Below the pieces are notes generated by a model. The model was not told the origin of the DNA. It saw only the letters and a list, made by a program, of their open reading frames with translations, and made no database searches. The position numbers were made by a program, and so were the translations under genes. This document shows, piece by piece, positions 33,433 through 41,355 of a stretch of DNA of 64,000 nt; the first letter of the stretch is position 1; each line of letters begins with the position of its first letter. This stretch comes from Paracoccus beibuensis (GTDB taxonomy: Bacteria > Pseudomonadota > Alphaproteobacteria > Rhodobacterales > Rhodobacteraceae), in assembly GCF_026162625.1 (NCBI RefSeq), contig NZ_JAOTBD010000002.1:124001-188000 (forward strand), in the 5' to 3' direction.

Positions 33433-34017
33433 TTATGACCGACCGATCTTGCTCAGAGATGCCAGCCCGAAGGGTCGATTGCCGCGAAGCCGCATGCGCT
33501 TCTCGAACTCCGGCTCCTTCTCAGCCAGGATGTCCTCGGCCGTGTAGATACGTCGCGTTTTTCTCGACGCATTCCGCCTGTCTGCATGTTCTTGAGCTTC
33601 TTCTCGGGTCATCCCTTTCCGAGGCGCATTCCAGTCTTCCCAGTGCTGATTGACCCTTCGCTCTGCCTCGGCTTCATCGGCGAACCCGTATCCACCTTTC
33701 ACCTTGACGATCTCCAGATCGCCGAGGGCCTTCAGGCATTCCTCAATCCTGAAAACCGTATCGCCTTTGTCGCCCTGTCTTTCAAAGCCGTTCTGGAAAT
33801 CGGGGAACAAGATCCGCCAGCCGAGGAACTTGCGACGTGCTCCATCTGCGTGGATGAACCCGGCGAACCATCCCGAATATCCATTGTTCGCGTGTCTGCC
33901 TGCAACAGCGGCGCGCCCGGCGCTGTCGAGCTTCGATTGCAGCCAGACGTCGCCTTCCTCGGCTTCATGACCTTCGTCCTGATAGATGTCCCAAACCCGC
34001 CCGGTAAGCGTGACCAT
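33433..34017 (-). CDS. Unknown protein, leftward, next to the modification genes
   Basis: 194 residues. The N-terminal half looks like a beta-rich domain (RVWDIYQDEGHEAEEGD, then GWRILFPDFQNGF). The second half is helical and very charged, with a KGMTREEAQEHADRRNASRK region. It is the only leftward gene between 30.7 and 36.2 kb, divergent to 34256-35056, with a perfect 9-bp dyad in the shared upstream region. It could be a regulator or part of the restriction-modification island; no family recognised. Confidence 0.6.
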   Translation of the reverse strand: MVTLTGRVWDIYQDEGHEAEEGDVWLQSKLDSAGRAAVAGRHANNGYSGWFAGFIHADGARRKFLGWRILFPDFQNGFERQGDKGDTVFRIEECLKALGDLEIVKVKGGYGFADEAEAERRVNQHWEDWNAPRKGMTREEAQEHADRRNASRKTRRIYTAEDILAEKEPEFEKRMRLRGNRPFGLASLSKIGRS

Positions 34018-34136
34018 TCAACCTCTCCGTGTAGATGGGAACTGGATAGCGAGAGATTTGTGCTCTGGGAAGGCGGGCAACTAACTCTCGACAACAGAAA
34101 AGGTCTTCAGGCCTGATAAAAATCTCAATTTCATGA

Positions 34137-34163
34137 CGCAATATGCTTGACCAACATATTGCG
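34137..34163. promoter_or_regulatory. Perfect 9-bp dyad, possible operator
   Basis: CGCAATATG, 9-nt gap, CATATTGCG, in an AT-rich region between two divergent genes. Confidence 0.5.
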
Positions 34164-34255
34164 GTTCAATCTACCCTTTGCCACAAGAGAACAAAACAGA
34201 TACTCTGCATCATGGGAGGATTGTCATCATCATCGTTGGGGGATTGGAGAGATGC

Positions 34256-35056
34256 ATGGGAAAGCCTTTTTCAAGCGAGGATAGTTTCCTCGTTCGAGAT
34301 CCGCTCGGCCAGCTCGGCGTCGTTCAGGAAGTCGAGCCAGGCGTTCGGCCGGTAGATCTGCTGCCGACTGGTTACTACGCTGACAACATGGTCCGGTGCT
34401 GTTTCTGTGCCCAGCGCCAGACTCACCGCCGAGGGTATTTTGCGGTGCTGCCAGATGGGTCACTGGCTCTCTGCGGCAACTGCTGCGCAATCAAGATCGC
34501 AGGAAAGGAAACAGTCGCGGCGATCGACAGGAGGCGTGAGAGAGCAGCTTCCGGATTGAAACGGAAGGAGATTGCGGAGCGAGTGACCGGCGGCCTGGTC
34601 GAGTTGATGCAGGAGTTGGAAGATGGACCACTTCAGGCTGAGGCGGCTATTCGGCAGGCGCTGGGAATGCTTCGAGATGTGTTCGACTACTCAGGGCACA
34701 TTCCTGATGCCACAATTTCACTCGGTGCAGGTGGCATCAAATCCATCCTGAGAGCTGCCGCGATTGATAATCTTTCAGAAAAGGACGTGCCTGGGCTGAT
34801 GCAGAAGCGAGCCAAGGCCATCCCCATCATCAAGGCAGGCGTCGAAATGCTTCCTGAGCGCCGCCGGCTGATTTCCTTCGATGCGGTCTGGGAGATCCTC
34901 AAGACAGCCAACGCCAAGAAGGGTTGGGGCGTGGAATGGGACGGGAGGGTCATCGAGTATCGGAAAACGGAACTTGATTTCGTTCCTTACAGCCTCTGCA
35001 TCGAGCCCATTCATATCGATCTTCGGCAGGTGAAAGCAGTGTTGGCGAGCATGTGA
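34256..35056 (+). CDS. Unknown protein with CxxC...CxxC zinc-ribbon-like motif
   Basis: 266 residues from MGKPFSSED, chosen for GGAG six nt upstream. Residues about 45-80 contain VRCCFCAQRQ and LALCGNCC, a probable zinc-binding knuckle pair. The remainder is mostly helical, with a repeated ERRR/KRKE pattern and a C-terminal beta-rich part. It lies 128 nt before the methyltransferase start used here. No family recognised. Confidence 0.6.
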   Translation: MGKPFSSEDSFLVRDPLGQLGVVQEVEPGVRPVDLLPTGYYADNMVRCCFCAQRQTHRRGYFAVLPDGSLALCGNCCAIKIAGKETVAAIDRRRERAASGLKRKEIAERVTGGLVELMQELEDGPLQAEAAIRQALGMLRDVFDYSGHIPDATISLGAGGIKSILRAAAIDNLSEKDVPGLMQKRAKAIPIIKAGVEMLPERRRLISFDAVWEILKTANAKKGWGVEWDGRVIEYRKTELDFVPYSLCIEPIHIDLRQVKAVLASM

Positions 35057-35159
35057 CCTCCGCATGGGAAATGGGCAAGCGACGCAGATTCCGTATCGCT
35101 TTCGTTCCCGGACTCTGTCAGTAGTTGCCCATGACTGAATCGCTCGATCCCAAACCCGC

Positions 35160-35175
35160 CTCCTCGCGCGAGGAG
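35160..35175 (+). promoter_or_regulatory. Palindrome covering the methyltransferase ribosome binding site
   Basis: A perfect 16-bp palindrome, CTCCTCGCGCGAGGAG, whose right half is the GAGGAG ribosome binding site 9 nt before ATG 35185. Folding in RNA would hide it. Confidence 0.45.
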
Positions 35176-35184
35176 AAACCCAGC

Positions 35185-36240
35185 ATGCGCAGCACCCCTA
35201 CCTCGACCGTCGGTAGAGGAAAGGCGATCAAGCGTGTCGATCTGCCCGAAGCGGACCATTGGTCAGACGGCCAAACCACGGTTATGTTCGGGAACAGCCT
35301 TGATCGCTACGCATCTTGGGACGCGCCCGACTGCATCGTCTCAGACGGCGCCTACGGCGTCCTCGGCTTCGAAGGCGACACGTCCGATCACACTGGCATG
35401 CCTGAGTGGTATGAGCCGCACATTGCCGCCTGGTCCGCTCGAGCGAAGGGCAGCACCATGCTCTGGTTCTGGAACAGCGAGATCGGCTGGGCGGCAGTTC
35501 ATCCCATCCTGGAGAAGCACGGCTGGCGCTATGTGAACGCGAATATCTGGGACAAGGGCATTGGCCATATCGCCGGGAACGTGAACACGAAGAAGATCCG
35601 GCGCTTCCCAGTCGTCTCCGAAGTCTGCGTGCAATATGTCCGCGAGCCTCGGATGAACGGCAAGCACATCAAGTTCTGGTTGCTTGAAGAATGGAAGCGC
35701 TCAGGTCTTCCGGTCCGTGAGGCGAACAGGGCCTGCGGCGTCGCGGATGCAGCGGTTAGAAAGTATCTCGACCAGGGACATCTCTGGTATTGGATGCCGT
35801 CAGGCAAGTTCCAGATGCTCGTCGATTACGCGAATGAGCATGGAAAACCGGCCGGCCGTCCCTACTTCTCGCAGGACGGCGAGCGCCCGATGACGGCCGC
35901 CGACTGGGAAGAGACCCGCTCCCACTTCGAGTGCCCCCACGGCATGACGAACGTGTGGAGCCGCCCTGCCCTGCGTGGCGCTGAGCGGATCAAGACGCAC
36001 GGCACATCAGGTAAAGCGGTGCACCTGAACCAGAAGCCGCTCGACCTCATGACCAGGACGATTGAAGCTACCACTCGTCCTGGCGAAGTTGTCTGGGAGC
36101 CTTTCGGTGGCCTGTTCTCTGCGTCAGTAGCTGCTCGGAGGCTCGGGCGGAGGTCGTTCGCTGCTGAGATCGACCCCACTTATTTCCACTATGGGCTGGA
36201 GCGGATCATTCAAGAAGCTGATCAGCATCCGCTTCTTTGA
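35185..36240 (+). CDS. DNA methyltransferase (N4/N6-type, DGAY variant)
   Basis: 351 residues from the ATG behind GAGGAG (an ATG at 35131 is also possible). The catalytic loop is SDGAYG at about 53-58, a variant of (S/N/D)PP(Y/F) also seen in other phage enzymes. The AdoMet-binding motif is near the C-terminus (EPFGGLFSASVAARRLGR), so the motif order is IV then I, as in beta-class N4/N6 enzymes. HLNQKP before it matches the usual H.TQKP box. It would methylate a specific DNA site. Its stop overlaps the convergent nuclease gene. Confidence 0.85.
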   Translation: MRSTPTSTVGRGKAIKRVDLPEADHWSDGQTTVMFGNSLDRYASWDAPDCIVSDGAYGVLGFEGDTSDHTGMPEWYEPHIAAWSARAKGSTMLWFWNSEIGWAAVHPILEKHGWRYVNANIWDKGIGHIAGNVNTKKIRRFPVVSEVCVQYVREPRMNGKHIKFWLLEEWKRSGLPVREANRACGVADAAVRKYLDQGHLWYWMPSGKFQMLVDYANEHGKPAGRPYFSQDGERPMTAADWEETRSHFECPHGMTNVWSRPALRGAERIKTHGTSGKAVHLNQKPLDLMTRTIEATTRPGEVVWEPFGGLFSASVAARRLGRRSFAAEIDPTYFHYGLERIIQEADQHPLL

Positions 36241-37255
36241 TGTTCAGGCGTTCCTCGAGGATTCTCGCGACATGCTCATCGGCGTGTCGCACTTCCTCCT
36301 CTGCGGCATGGATCTGACGAAGCGCTGCCTCAAGAGCGTTTTCGTCCTGCTTCTCTTCGGCGGTCTCCTGAGCCTTGATCGCCTTGCGAAGCTTGGCTTC
36401 TGCCCTCGCGCTGGCACGGAAAAGGTTTGCCCACTGTGAGATCGTCATCCCCTCGGTTTCGATACCGAGGACGCGGGCTTTGAATGCCTCAAGGCCCGGA
36501 TGAACAATCCGGTCCATCTTCGCGTAATTCGTATCCAACCGATAGTTGCAGATGTTCATCAGTTCCCGCAGTTGGGCCTGATACTCCGGCGTTGGTTTGT
36601 AGATGTGACCATCATTCCCCCATGACGCGATCAGTCTCTCTGCTGCTCGCAGCTGTTCTTCAGTCGGATCTTGGATGCGGTAGCCATTCGTGTTCGTCTG
36701 CTGAAGATTGCTGGTCCGGTTCTCTGTGTTCTCAGGCTCTTGGACGATGTAGTGGGGCGGATTGTGATAGTGGTTGTCCCTCGCCTCAGCGACTGACTTG
36801 CCGGACACGATTACCACGTCGATGATCTGGGGCTTGCCGTAAAGGATCTTTTCCGGCAGCCAAGCCAGCATGCACACATTCGTATTTTCGTCAGTGAAAT
36901 GGTTCTGACTGTCCTTGAACCGTGCAGTGATCTCGGTTGAGAGCGGAAACCACGCCTTGATCTCGAAGCCGGGCTGCGGAACTACGCCATCGAAGACCGC
37001 ATCTGGGAAGCCAGGGTCTTGGCGGCGCCATGTCCCTTGTCCAGCGAACTCATCCTGATCGTCGAGATACTCGACCACGTTGAACTCGATCAGGTTGCCG
37101 AGGATGGGAGAGAGCTTCGAAACGATCTTCGACAGGTTCACAGCTGCTTCTGGCGACACCGGCGGCTCTACCGTCAAGACGTCGAACTTGTGACCGGACA
37201 ACTCCTGCAAATGGTCGCCGGCAATTCTCAAAACTTCTTCGGTGTTCAAAGGCAT
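36206..37255 (-). CDS. PD-(D/E)XK nuclease, probable restriction enzyme
   Basis: 349 residues from MPLNTEEVLR; a GTG 39 nt upstream is the alternative. The nuclease core reads DPGFPDAVFDG ... GFEIKAW: Asp85, then Glu98-Ile-Lys100, the spacing of PD-(D/E)XK restriction enzymes. The C-terminal 100 residues are a long charged helix. It is convergent with, and overlaps by 35 nt, the methyltransferase gene, the layout of a type II restriction-modification pair. Specificity unknown. Confidence 0.75.
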   Translation of the reverse strand: MPLNTEEVLRIAGDHLQELSGHKFDVLTVEPPVSPEAAVNLSKIVSKLSPILGNLIEFNVVEYLDDQDEFAGQGTWRRQDPGFPDAVFDGVVPQPGFEIKAWFPLSTEITARFKDSQNHFTDENTNVCMLAWLPEKILYGKPQIIDVVIVSGKSVAEARDNHYHNPPHYIVQEPENTENRTSNLQQTNTNGYRIQDPTEEQLRAAERLIASWGNDGHIYKPTPEYQAQLRELMNICNYRLDTNYAKMDRIVHPGLEAFKARVLGIETEGMTISQWANLFRASARAEAKLRKAIKAQETAEEKQDENALEAALRQIHAAEEEVRHADEHVARILEERLNIKEADADQLLE

Positions 37256-37329
37256 AATCACTGTCCAAGGTTGTTTTTCGGGCACCGTATACACCGGAGG
37301 TAACCAGGTCGAGTCATAGACGCCTCAGA

Positions 37330-37360
37330 TTTTTGGTTCATCGCTCCCAGGCCTATCTCC
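37330..37360 (+). promoter_or_regulatory. Promoter-like element B5
   Basis: TTTTTGGTTC then CCTATCTCC at 22 nt, followed by a GAAAAACAGGCAGGAGG leader ending in a strong ribosome binding site. Confidence 0.6.
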
Positions 37361-37394
37361 TCCATAGCTCAAGAAAAACAGGCAGGAGGCAAGA

Positions 37395-37430
37395 ATGGTG
37401 ATCCCGACATCAACCTTGCGCCCAAGCTGA
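37395..37430 (+). CDS. Eleven-residue open frame behind a strong ribosome binding site
   Basis: MVIPTSTLRPS and stop, 7 nt after AGGAGG and 35 nt after element B5. It ends in a run of eight A. It may be a leader peptide for the tRNA-RNA ligase cassette or a remnant of a displaced gene start. Confidence 0.3.
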   Translation: MVIPTSTLRPS

Positions 37431-37494
37431 AAAAAAACTCGCATGTTGTGTGCGACGGTGATGATCCGGCCCTATTTCCTCTGTGAGGCATGCG

Positions 37495-37518
37495 GGTCCC
37501 GGCAATATGGCCGGGACC
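37495..37518 (+). terminator. GGTCCCGG/CCGGGACC hairpin before the tRNA
   Basis: Eight perfect pairs around an 8-nt loop, 9 nt upstream of the tRNA; no T run, so it may be a processing or protective structure rather than a terminator. Confidence 0.5.
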
Positions 37519-37527
37519 TCCAAGCAT

Positions 37528-37604
37528 CCGGACGTAGCTCAACTGGATAGAGCGCCGGCCTACGAAGCCGGAGGTTGCAGGTTCGAATCCTGCCGTCCGG
37601 GCCA
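37528..37604 (+). tRNA. tRNA-Arg(ACG), phage-encoded, CCA included
   Basis: All four stems pair: acceptor CCGGACG/CGTCCGG, D stem GCTC/GAGC, anticodon stem CCGGC/GCCGG with loop CTACGAA (anticodon ACG), T stem GCAGG/CCTGC with loop TTCGAAT. The discriminator is G and CCA is encoded. With A34 edited to inosine it reads CGU, CGC and CGA, the common arginine codons of this GC-rich host. It stands alone in the prophage, directly before an RNA ligase gene. Confidence 0.93.
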
Positions 37605-37627
37605 ATCCGCACCCCAAGAAACATTCG

Positions 37628-37659
37628 TTTTTGTGCAGATCCCGCTGGACCTAATTCCC
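37628..37659 (+). promoter_or_regulatory. Promoter-like element B6
   Basis: TTTTTGTG then CCTAATTCCC at 22 nt, 33 nt before the RNA ligase start. Confidence 0.55.
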
Positions 37660-37691
37660 TTTCAGATACCAGAACAGGGAGTGAACATCCG

Positions 37692-38636
37692 ATGGCCGCC
37701 TTCACGAAGTTTCCGAGCATCGACAGCTTTTCGCATGTCTATCGCCGGCAGTTCAAATCTTTCAATCCGCAGATCTGCCGCTACGGGGCGAAGATCAAGC
37801 TTCATGGCACCAATGCCGGCATCCGGGTCTCGACCAACGGCACCGTCGTCGCCCAATCCCGCAACCGCGACCTCAGTGTCGACGCGGACAACTTCGACTT
37901 CGCGGCATGGCTTGACGGCGTCCGCGATCTCTTCGCCGGCTGCGTCCAACCTCAGGACGCCGTGTTTTTCGGTGAGTGGGCGGGCCCCGGAGTTCAGCCG
38001 ACCGACGCTGTCTCCAAGACTGACCGTCGTCGGTTCTTCGTCTTCGCGATCCAGGTCGGCGAGATCATGCATTACGACCCGGAGTTCATCCGGGCGCTGA
38101 CGCCGTCGCACCCCGACATCGAGGTCCTGCCCGTCGAGTTTGAGATCCTAATTGATTACTCCGGACCCACCGCAGAGCTTGTGGAGCGCGTCAATGGCGC
38201 TGTCGATGCCATCGCCCAAGAGGACCCATACATCGCTCGCATGTTCGGCGTCAGCGACGCTGGTGAGGGCCTTGTGCTCGCCCCTCTCGCACCGATGACC
38301 ATCTATGAGTGGCCGGCCCTGACATTCAAGTCTAAGGCCGAGGCGCATCGGGTCAAGAAGGAAGGCAAGGCGGTCTCCGAGAAGCTCTCGATCCCGACTG
38401 GCGCTCAGGATTTCGTCTCGGCCTTCGTAACCGAGGCGCGCTGCCGTCAGGGTCTGGCCGAGGCGTGTGGCGGTGTCGCTGACCCTCGCACGATCCCCGA
38501 CTTCCTGAAATGGATCGGCGGCGACGTGAAGAAAGAAAGCCAGGCAGAGATCGAGGAGATGGGTCTGGAATGGTCTGCGGTCGCGAAGTTCGTCAACCAG
38601 GCCGCAGTGCGGTGGTTCAAGGCGCAGGGGGTGTGA
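37692..38636 (+). CDS. RNA ligase (Rnl2-like nucleotidyltransferase)
   Basis: 314 residues. The ligase motifs occur in order: motif I KLHGTN with nucleophile Lys36, motif III around FFGEWAG (Glu95), motif IIIa FFVFAI, motif IV EGLVLAP near 195, and motif V FKSKAEAH near 212. This is the ATP-dependent RNA ligase/capping superfamily, closest in pattern to Rnl2-type RNA ligases. It would seal RNA nicks in the cytoplasm. The start follows GGGAGTG; a longer frame runs through the tRNA and is rejected. The neighbouring tRNA suggests a role in tRNA repair. Confidence 0.85.
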   Translation: MAAFTKFPSIDSFSHVYRRQFKSFNPQICRYGAKIKLHGTNAGIRVSTNGTVVAQSRNRDLSVDADNFDFAAWLDGVRDLFAGCVQPQDAVFFGEWAGPGVQPTDAVSKTDRRRFFVFAIQVGEIMHYDPEFIRALTPSHPDIEVLPVEFEILIDYSGPTAELVERVNGAVDAIAQEDPYIARMFGVSDAGEGLVLAPLAPMTIYEWPALTFKSKAEAHRVKKEGKAVSEKLSIPTGAQDFVSAFVTEARCRQGLAEACGGVADPRTIPDFLKWIGGDVKKESQAEIEEMGLEWSAVAKFVNQAAVRWFKAQGV

Positions 38637-38643
38637 AGGATAT

Positions 38644-38672
38644 GGGCGGGAGTTCTCCCGCCCTTCTTTTTT
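38644..38672 (+). terminator. Terminator after RNA ligase gene
   Basis: GGGCGGGA, GTTC loop, TCCCGCCC, then TTCTTTTTT. Its T run also forms the first box of element B7. Confidence 0.8.
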
Positions 38673-38700
38673 GGTTCAGGCGATTTGTCCCTATTTCCCC
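38667..38700 (+). promoter_or_regulatory. Promoter-like element B7
   Basis: TTTTTGGTTC (from 38668) and CCTATTTCCCC at 22 nt, then GAAAAACAGACTGACAGGAGG before the next gene. Confidence 0.6.
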
Positions 38701-38735
38701 ACCAGCTCGGAAAAACAGACTGACAGGAGGCAGGA

Positions 38736-39350
38736 ATGAGCAAGACGATTACGCTGAAGCGGGATGACCTGGAGGAGGTGGTTAGGACGGCATTGCGGCT
38801 TGGTTCGCAGTCCGGCGGCGTGAAGCACAAGCGGCTGGTTCAAGGCATCATGGAAGAGGCGGAGGAGAAGGCGGTCGCGCCCGAGATCCGGCAGCCAATT
38901 AAGTTCACGCTGAGCGAAGACCTGATCAAGAAGCTTAAGGCTCCCCTTGATCCGGTGAAAGTTATTAGCGCTGGCGACCTTGAGGACTTCGACCCCTTCG
39001 ACGTGCCGCCGATGACGCGCCGGGCTGGCACCTTCCGCGATTTTACCAAGCATGCGACCCTCGGCGAAGAGATCCTCCAGCATGTCGAACGGGGTGTGCC
39101 GGTATGGAATCTGCTTCAGCGCGTGACTGGGAAGCCGATCAAGGAGCTCCAACAGATCGTCGCTGCCGGCGGCGCTGAGGACACCAGAGCCGCGGTGATC
39201 GAGGCGCTTCGGAAGCGTGCGATCTCATACACGTCGCCGGGAATCCCTGCGACCGTCGATGCGACCCGTCGGATGTCGGCGGTGCAGGCGGCCTTCATTC
39301 TCTTCATGAACGACATCCCCCGCAAACCGAGCGAAGAAAGGAGGTCGTGA
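38736..39350 (+). CDS. Unknown phage protein
   Basis: 204 residues, preceded by a strong AGGAGG and element B7. The N-terminus resembles a small DNA-binding repeat (KTITLKRDDLEEVVRTALRL); the middle contains DPFDVPP and helices ending IEALRKRAISYTSPGI. No domain recognised. It is followed without gap by a 10-codon frame. Confidence 0.65.
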   Translation: MSKTITLKRDDLEEVVRTALRLGSQSGGVKHKRLVQGIMEEAEEKAVAPEIRQPIKFTLSEDLIKKLKAPLDPVKVISAGDLEDFDPFDVPPMTRRAGTFRDFTKHATLGEEILQHVERGVPVWNLLQRVTGKPIKELQQIVAAGGAEDTRAAVIEALRKRAISYTSPGIPATVDATRRMSAVQAAFILFMNDIPRKPSEERRS

Positions 39351-39382
39351 TGTCGAAGGTCGTCAAGAACGTCAAAGGCTAA
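39350..39382 (+). CDS. Ten-residue basic open frame MSKVVKNVKG
   Basis: The start overlaps the previous stop (GTGATG) and is preceded by AAAGGAGGT, a near-perfect ribosome binding site. A terminator follows 15 nt after the stop. Translation is likely; function of the lysine-rich decapeptide is unknown. Confidence 0.4.
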   Translation: MSKVVKNVKG

Positions 39383-39396
39383 TCAGCCACCCCCAA

Positions 39397-39421
39397 CCCC
39401 GGCCTCACCGCCGGGGTTTTT
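39397..39421 (+). terminator. Terminator
   Basis: CCCCGGC, 6-nt loop, GCCGGGG, TTTTT. The same hairpin, with the same loop CTCACC, recurs at 46956. Confidence 0.8.
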
Positions 39422-39571
39422 CTTTGTCTGCCAGCATCATGAAAGAAAAACAGACCGGCAGACACTTTTTTTCTGTTTTTTTCCTTCCGAGTGCCGATGA
39501 GAGGCCTATTTCCTGATTGTAGCGGGTGAACAAACAGAAAACGCCCCGACCGCTACAGGGGCAACAGAGCC

Positions 39572-40003
39572 ATGAGCAAGACAATCGAAAACAGCACCCT
39601 CAGCCTGGACGGCCTGCGCGACCTCTTTTCGGCAGAAAAGCCCTCCGCAGCCAAAACCTCTGCCAAGCCGCAGCGCGTCCGGCAGGTCCGCAAGTTCTGT
39701 CGGAGCATCCAAGATGGCATCCTGACATTTGATGACTACGAGCACGAGGACGCCATCCTGATCTGCGACGTCGAAGGCTATCCGCTCGCATCATTCGCGC
39801 GCATCCAGTTCCGGCTTGGGGCTGACGGCCTGCTTTACCGTCATATCTTTGGTGACTGGTATTTCGACTTCGATGCGCCCGAAGCCGTCGCCTCTCTTAA
39901 TGACGCTGCATGGTCGCCCGTCTCTACAGCTTTCCCCGAATACCAGGCCCTGGTTGCATCTCTCTCGAATCACGACCGCATGCAGATGTCGTCCTGCGCC
40001 TGA
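39572..40003 (+). CDS. Accessory protein ending in SNHDRM motif
   Basis: 143 residues. A basic N-terminal region (KPQRVRQVRKFCR) precedes a beta-rich domain with several aromatic residues (HIFGDWYFDFD). The C-terminus is SLSNHDRMQMSSC, another of the recurring S-x-H-x-R-M motifs. A CCTATTTCC box lies 59 nt upstream but lacks the TTTTTG box at the standard distance. Function unknown. Confidence 0.62.
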   Translation: MSKTIENSTLSLDGLRDLFSAEKPSAAKTSAKPQRVRQVRKFCRSIQDGILTFDDYEHEDAILICDVEGYPLASFARIQFRLGADGLLYRHIFGDWYFDFDAPEAVASLNDAAWSPVSTAFPEYQALVASLSNHDRMQMSSCA

Positions 40004-40059
40004 CCCCACCGCCGGGGCCACACGCCCCGGCCACCCCCACGAACAGGAAAGACAGACAG

Positions 40060-40254
40060 ATGACCTACACCCCCGAAGAGGCCCTCGCCGCCGCCCAAGA
40101 GCAGCTCGACAGCCTCCACCTCACCTGCGCTTCGATCGTGCGCGAGTATGATATGCACCCAGACGACGCCGATGAGATCTACCGGCTGGCTGAGCTGGAA
40201 GCCGACAAACTGCGTGCGGAGATCGCCGAGCTGCGTGGGAGGGTCTCGGCATGA
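40060..40254 (+). CDS. Small coiled-coil protein
   Basis: 64 residues, almost entirely helical and charged (EEALAAAQEQLDSL, DEIYRLAELEADKLRAEIAELRG). The start lies directly after a GAAAGACAGACAG repeat, which replaces a normal ribosome binding site. It overlaps the next gene by 4 nt (ATGA). Confidence 0.6.
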   Translation: MTYTPEEALAAAQEQLDSLHLTCASIVREYDMHPDDADEIYRLAELEADKLRAEIAELRGRVSA

Positions 40255-40496
40255 CTATCCCGGAGAACCAGCGCCAGGCACTCATCGCCCGGCTCAATTC
40301 ATACAGCATTGGAGGGCTCCTGAGGCTCTCCAACCTCGCCTTCCGCGAAGAAGTGGCTCTCGATCGCGAATGGGCGGCGCTACGTATGACAGACGCCCAG
40401 CGCGCGCGATGGCAGCATGTTCGCTCCGTCCGTGACATTGTCGATGCAGAAGCGGATCGCCGTCTGTCTGAACCGATCAGGAGGACGGCGTCATGA
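40251..40496 (+). CDS. Small helical protein
   Basis: 81 residues, charged and helical. Coupled on both sides by ATGA overlaps, so it belongs to a four-to-five-gene accessory operon (40060-41657). No domain recognised. Confidence 0.58.
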   Translation: MTIPENQRQALIARLNSYSIGGLLRLSNLAFREEVALDREWAALRMTDAQRARWQHVRSVRDIVDAEADRRLSEPIRRTAS

Positions 40497-41044
40497 TCCG
40501 CCTCCCTCGATACGGGAAGAACATCCGCCGGTATGCCGATGCGGCTTTCGACGCCGCCTGGCGGGAGACGATGGCGCTCACCGTCGAGGAACTGCGCGGA
40601 TACCATGACGAAGGCAATCCAGACTGCGCAGTGCCATTCGACCTGAGCCTGAAGTTCGGAAAATCTGGACTCTTCGGCGCAACTGTGACGCGTATGCCCC
40701 CCGTGCCAGACGGCGGATTTCGCGTCACCGGATCGCTCATCCATCCGTTTGCTCCGATCGACTGGCAGCGGCAGCGGTGGCATGCAGAAATCTATCGCGC
40801 GGTCGCAATGCGCTATGCCATTGAGCGCTACCATCCGGCGACCGGCAGGCGGCCGCTGTATCTGCTGCCGGATGCGCAGGTCGAAGTCATGGCGCAACTC
40901 CCGACCACTTTTGATGGCGATCTTGTCCAGGGGGTAGAGCAGCGCTGCCGGCACATGATCGCCCAATGGGAACTCGACCACCGCGCCAACGAAAGCAACC
41001 ACGCTAAGCTCGAGCGCCTGTCTACATCGAGGAACTCAGCATGA
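40493..41044 (+). CDS. Accessory protein with SNHAKL motif
   Basis: 183 residues. Aromatic-rich middle part (APIDWQRQRWHAEIYRAVAMR). The C-terminus contains ESNHAKLERLS, matching the S-x-H-x-(R/K)-(L/M) motif found in other small proteins here. Overlaps both neighbours by 4 nt. No known domain. Confidence 0.6.
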   Translation: MIRLPRYGKNIRRYADAAFDAAWRETMALTVEELRGYHDEGNPDCAVPFDLSLKFGKSGLFGATVTRMPPVPDGGFRVTGSLIHPFAPIDWQRQRWHAEIYRAVAMRYAIERYHPATGRRPLYLLPDAQVEVMAQLPTTFDGDLVQGVEQRCRHMIAQWELDHRANESNHAKLERLSTSRNSA

Positions 41045-41355
41045 CCTTCTCCGCGCACCGGAAACTGGAACTCCACAGCGCTTACAGCGACAAGGAGCCT
41101 GACCACATCACTGTGTTCTGGGGTAGCGTCGTCATGAGTTACGGTGAGGAGCGTGTCGTCGTTCGCCGGCATGACTGGATAGCGTATCTGCCCTCGAATG
41201 AAGAAGAGGCCAGGTTTATCGACGCTTACAATGTTGGCCCCCGCGCCCGACTTGCCGTCGAACGACGCGAGGGGGAGTGGATTCGGCGACCGGGCCCGGA
41301 GATGAAGATGGCGAACGAGGCCTTCGATCTTCTCATGCAAGCGAGCCTCGGATGA
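41041..41355 (+). CDS. Accessory protein with N-terminal SAHRKL motif
   Basis: 104 residues. It opens MTFSAHRKLELHS, so the recurring motif is here at the N-terminus. The rest is mixed alpha/beta. ATGA overlaps on both ends. Function unknown. Confidence 0.6.
   Translation: MTFSAHRKLELHSAYSDKEPDHITVFWGSVVMSYGEERVVVRRHDWIAYLPSNEEEARFIDAYNVGPRARLAVERREGEWIRRPGPEMKMANEAFDLLMQASLG

Noticed and set aside
37483-38100. Rightward frame through the tRNA (peptide with VAQLDRAPAYEAGG)
   Set aside because: This is the well-known peptide read from a tRNA gene; the real coding frame of the ligase starts at 37692.
39476-39513. Ninth family B element before 39572
   Set aside because: CCTATTTCC is present but no TTTTTG box lies 22 nt upstream.
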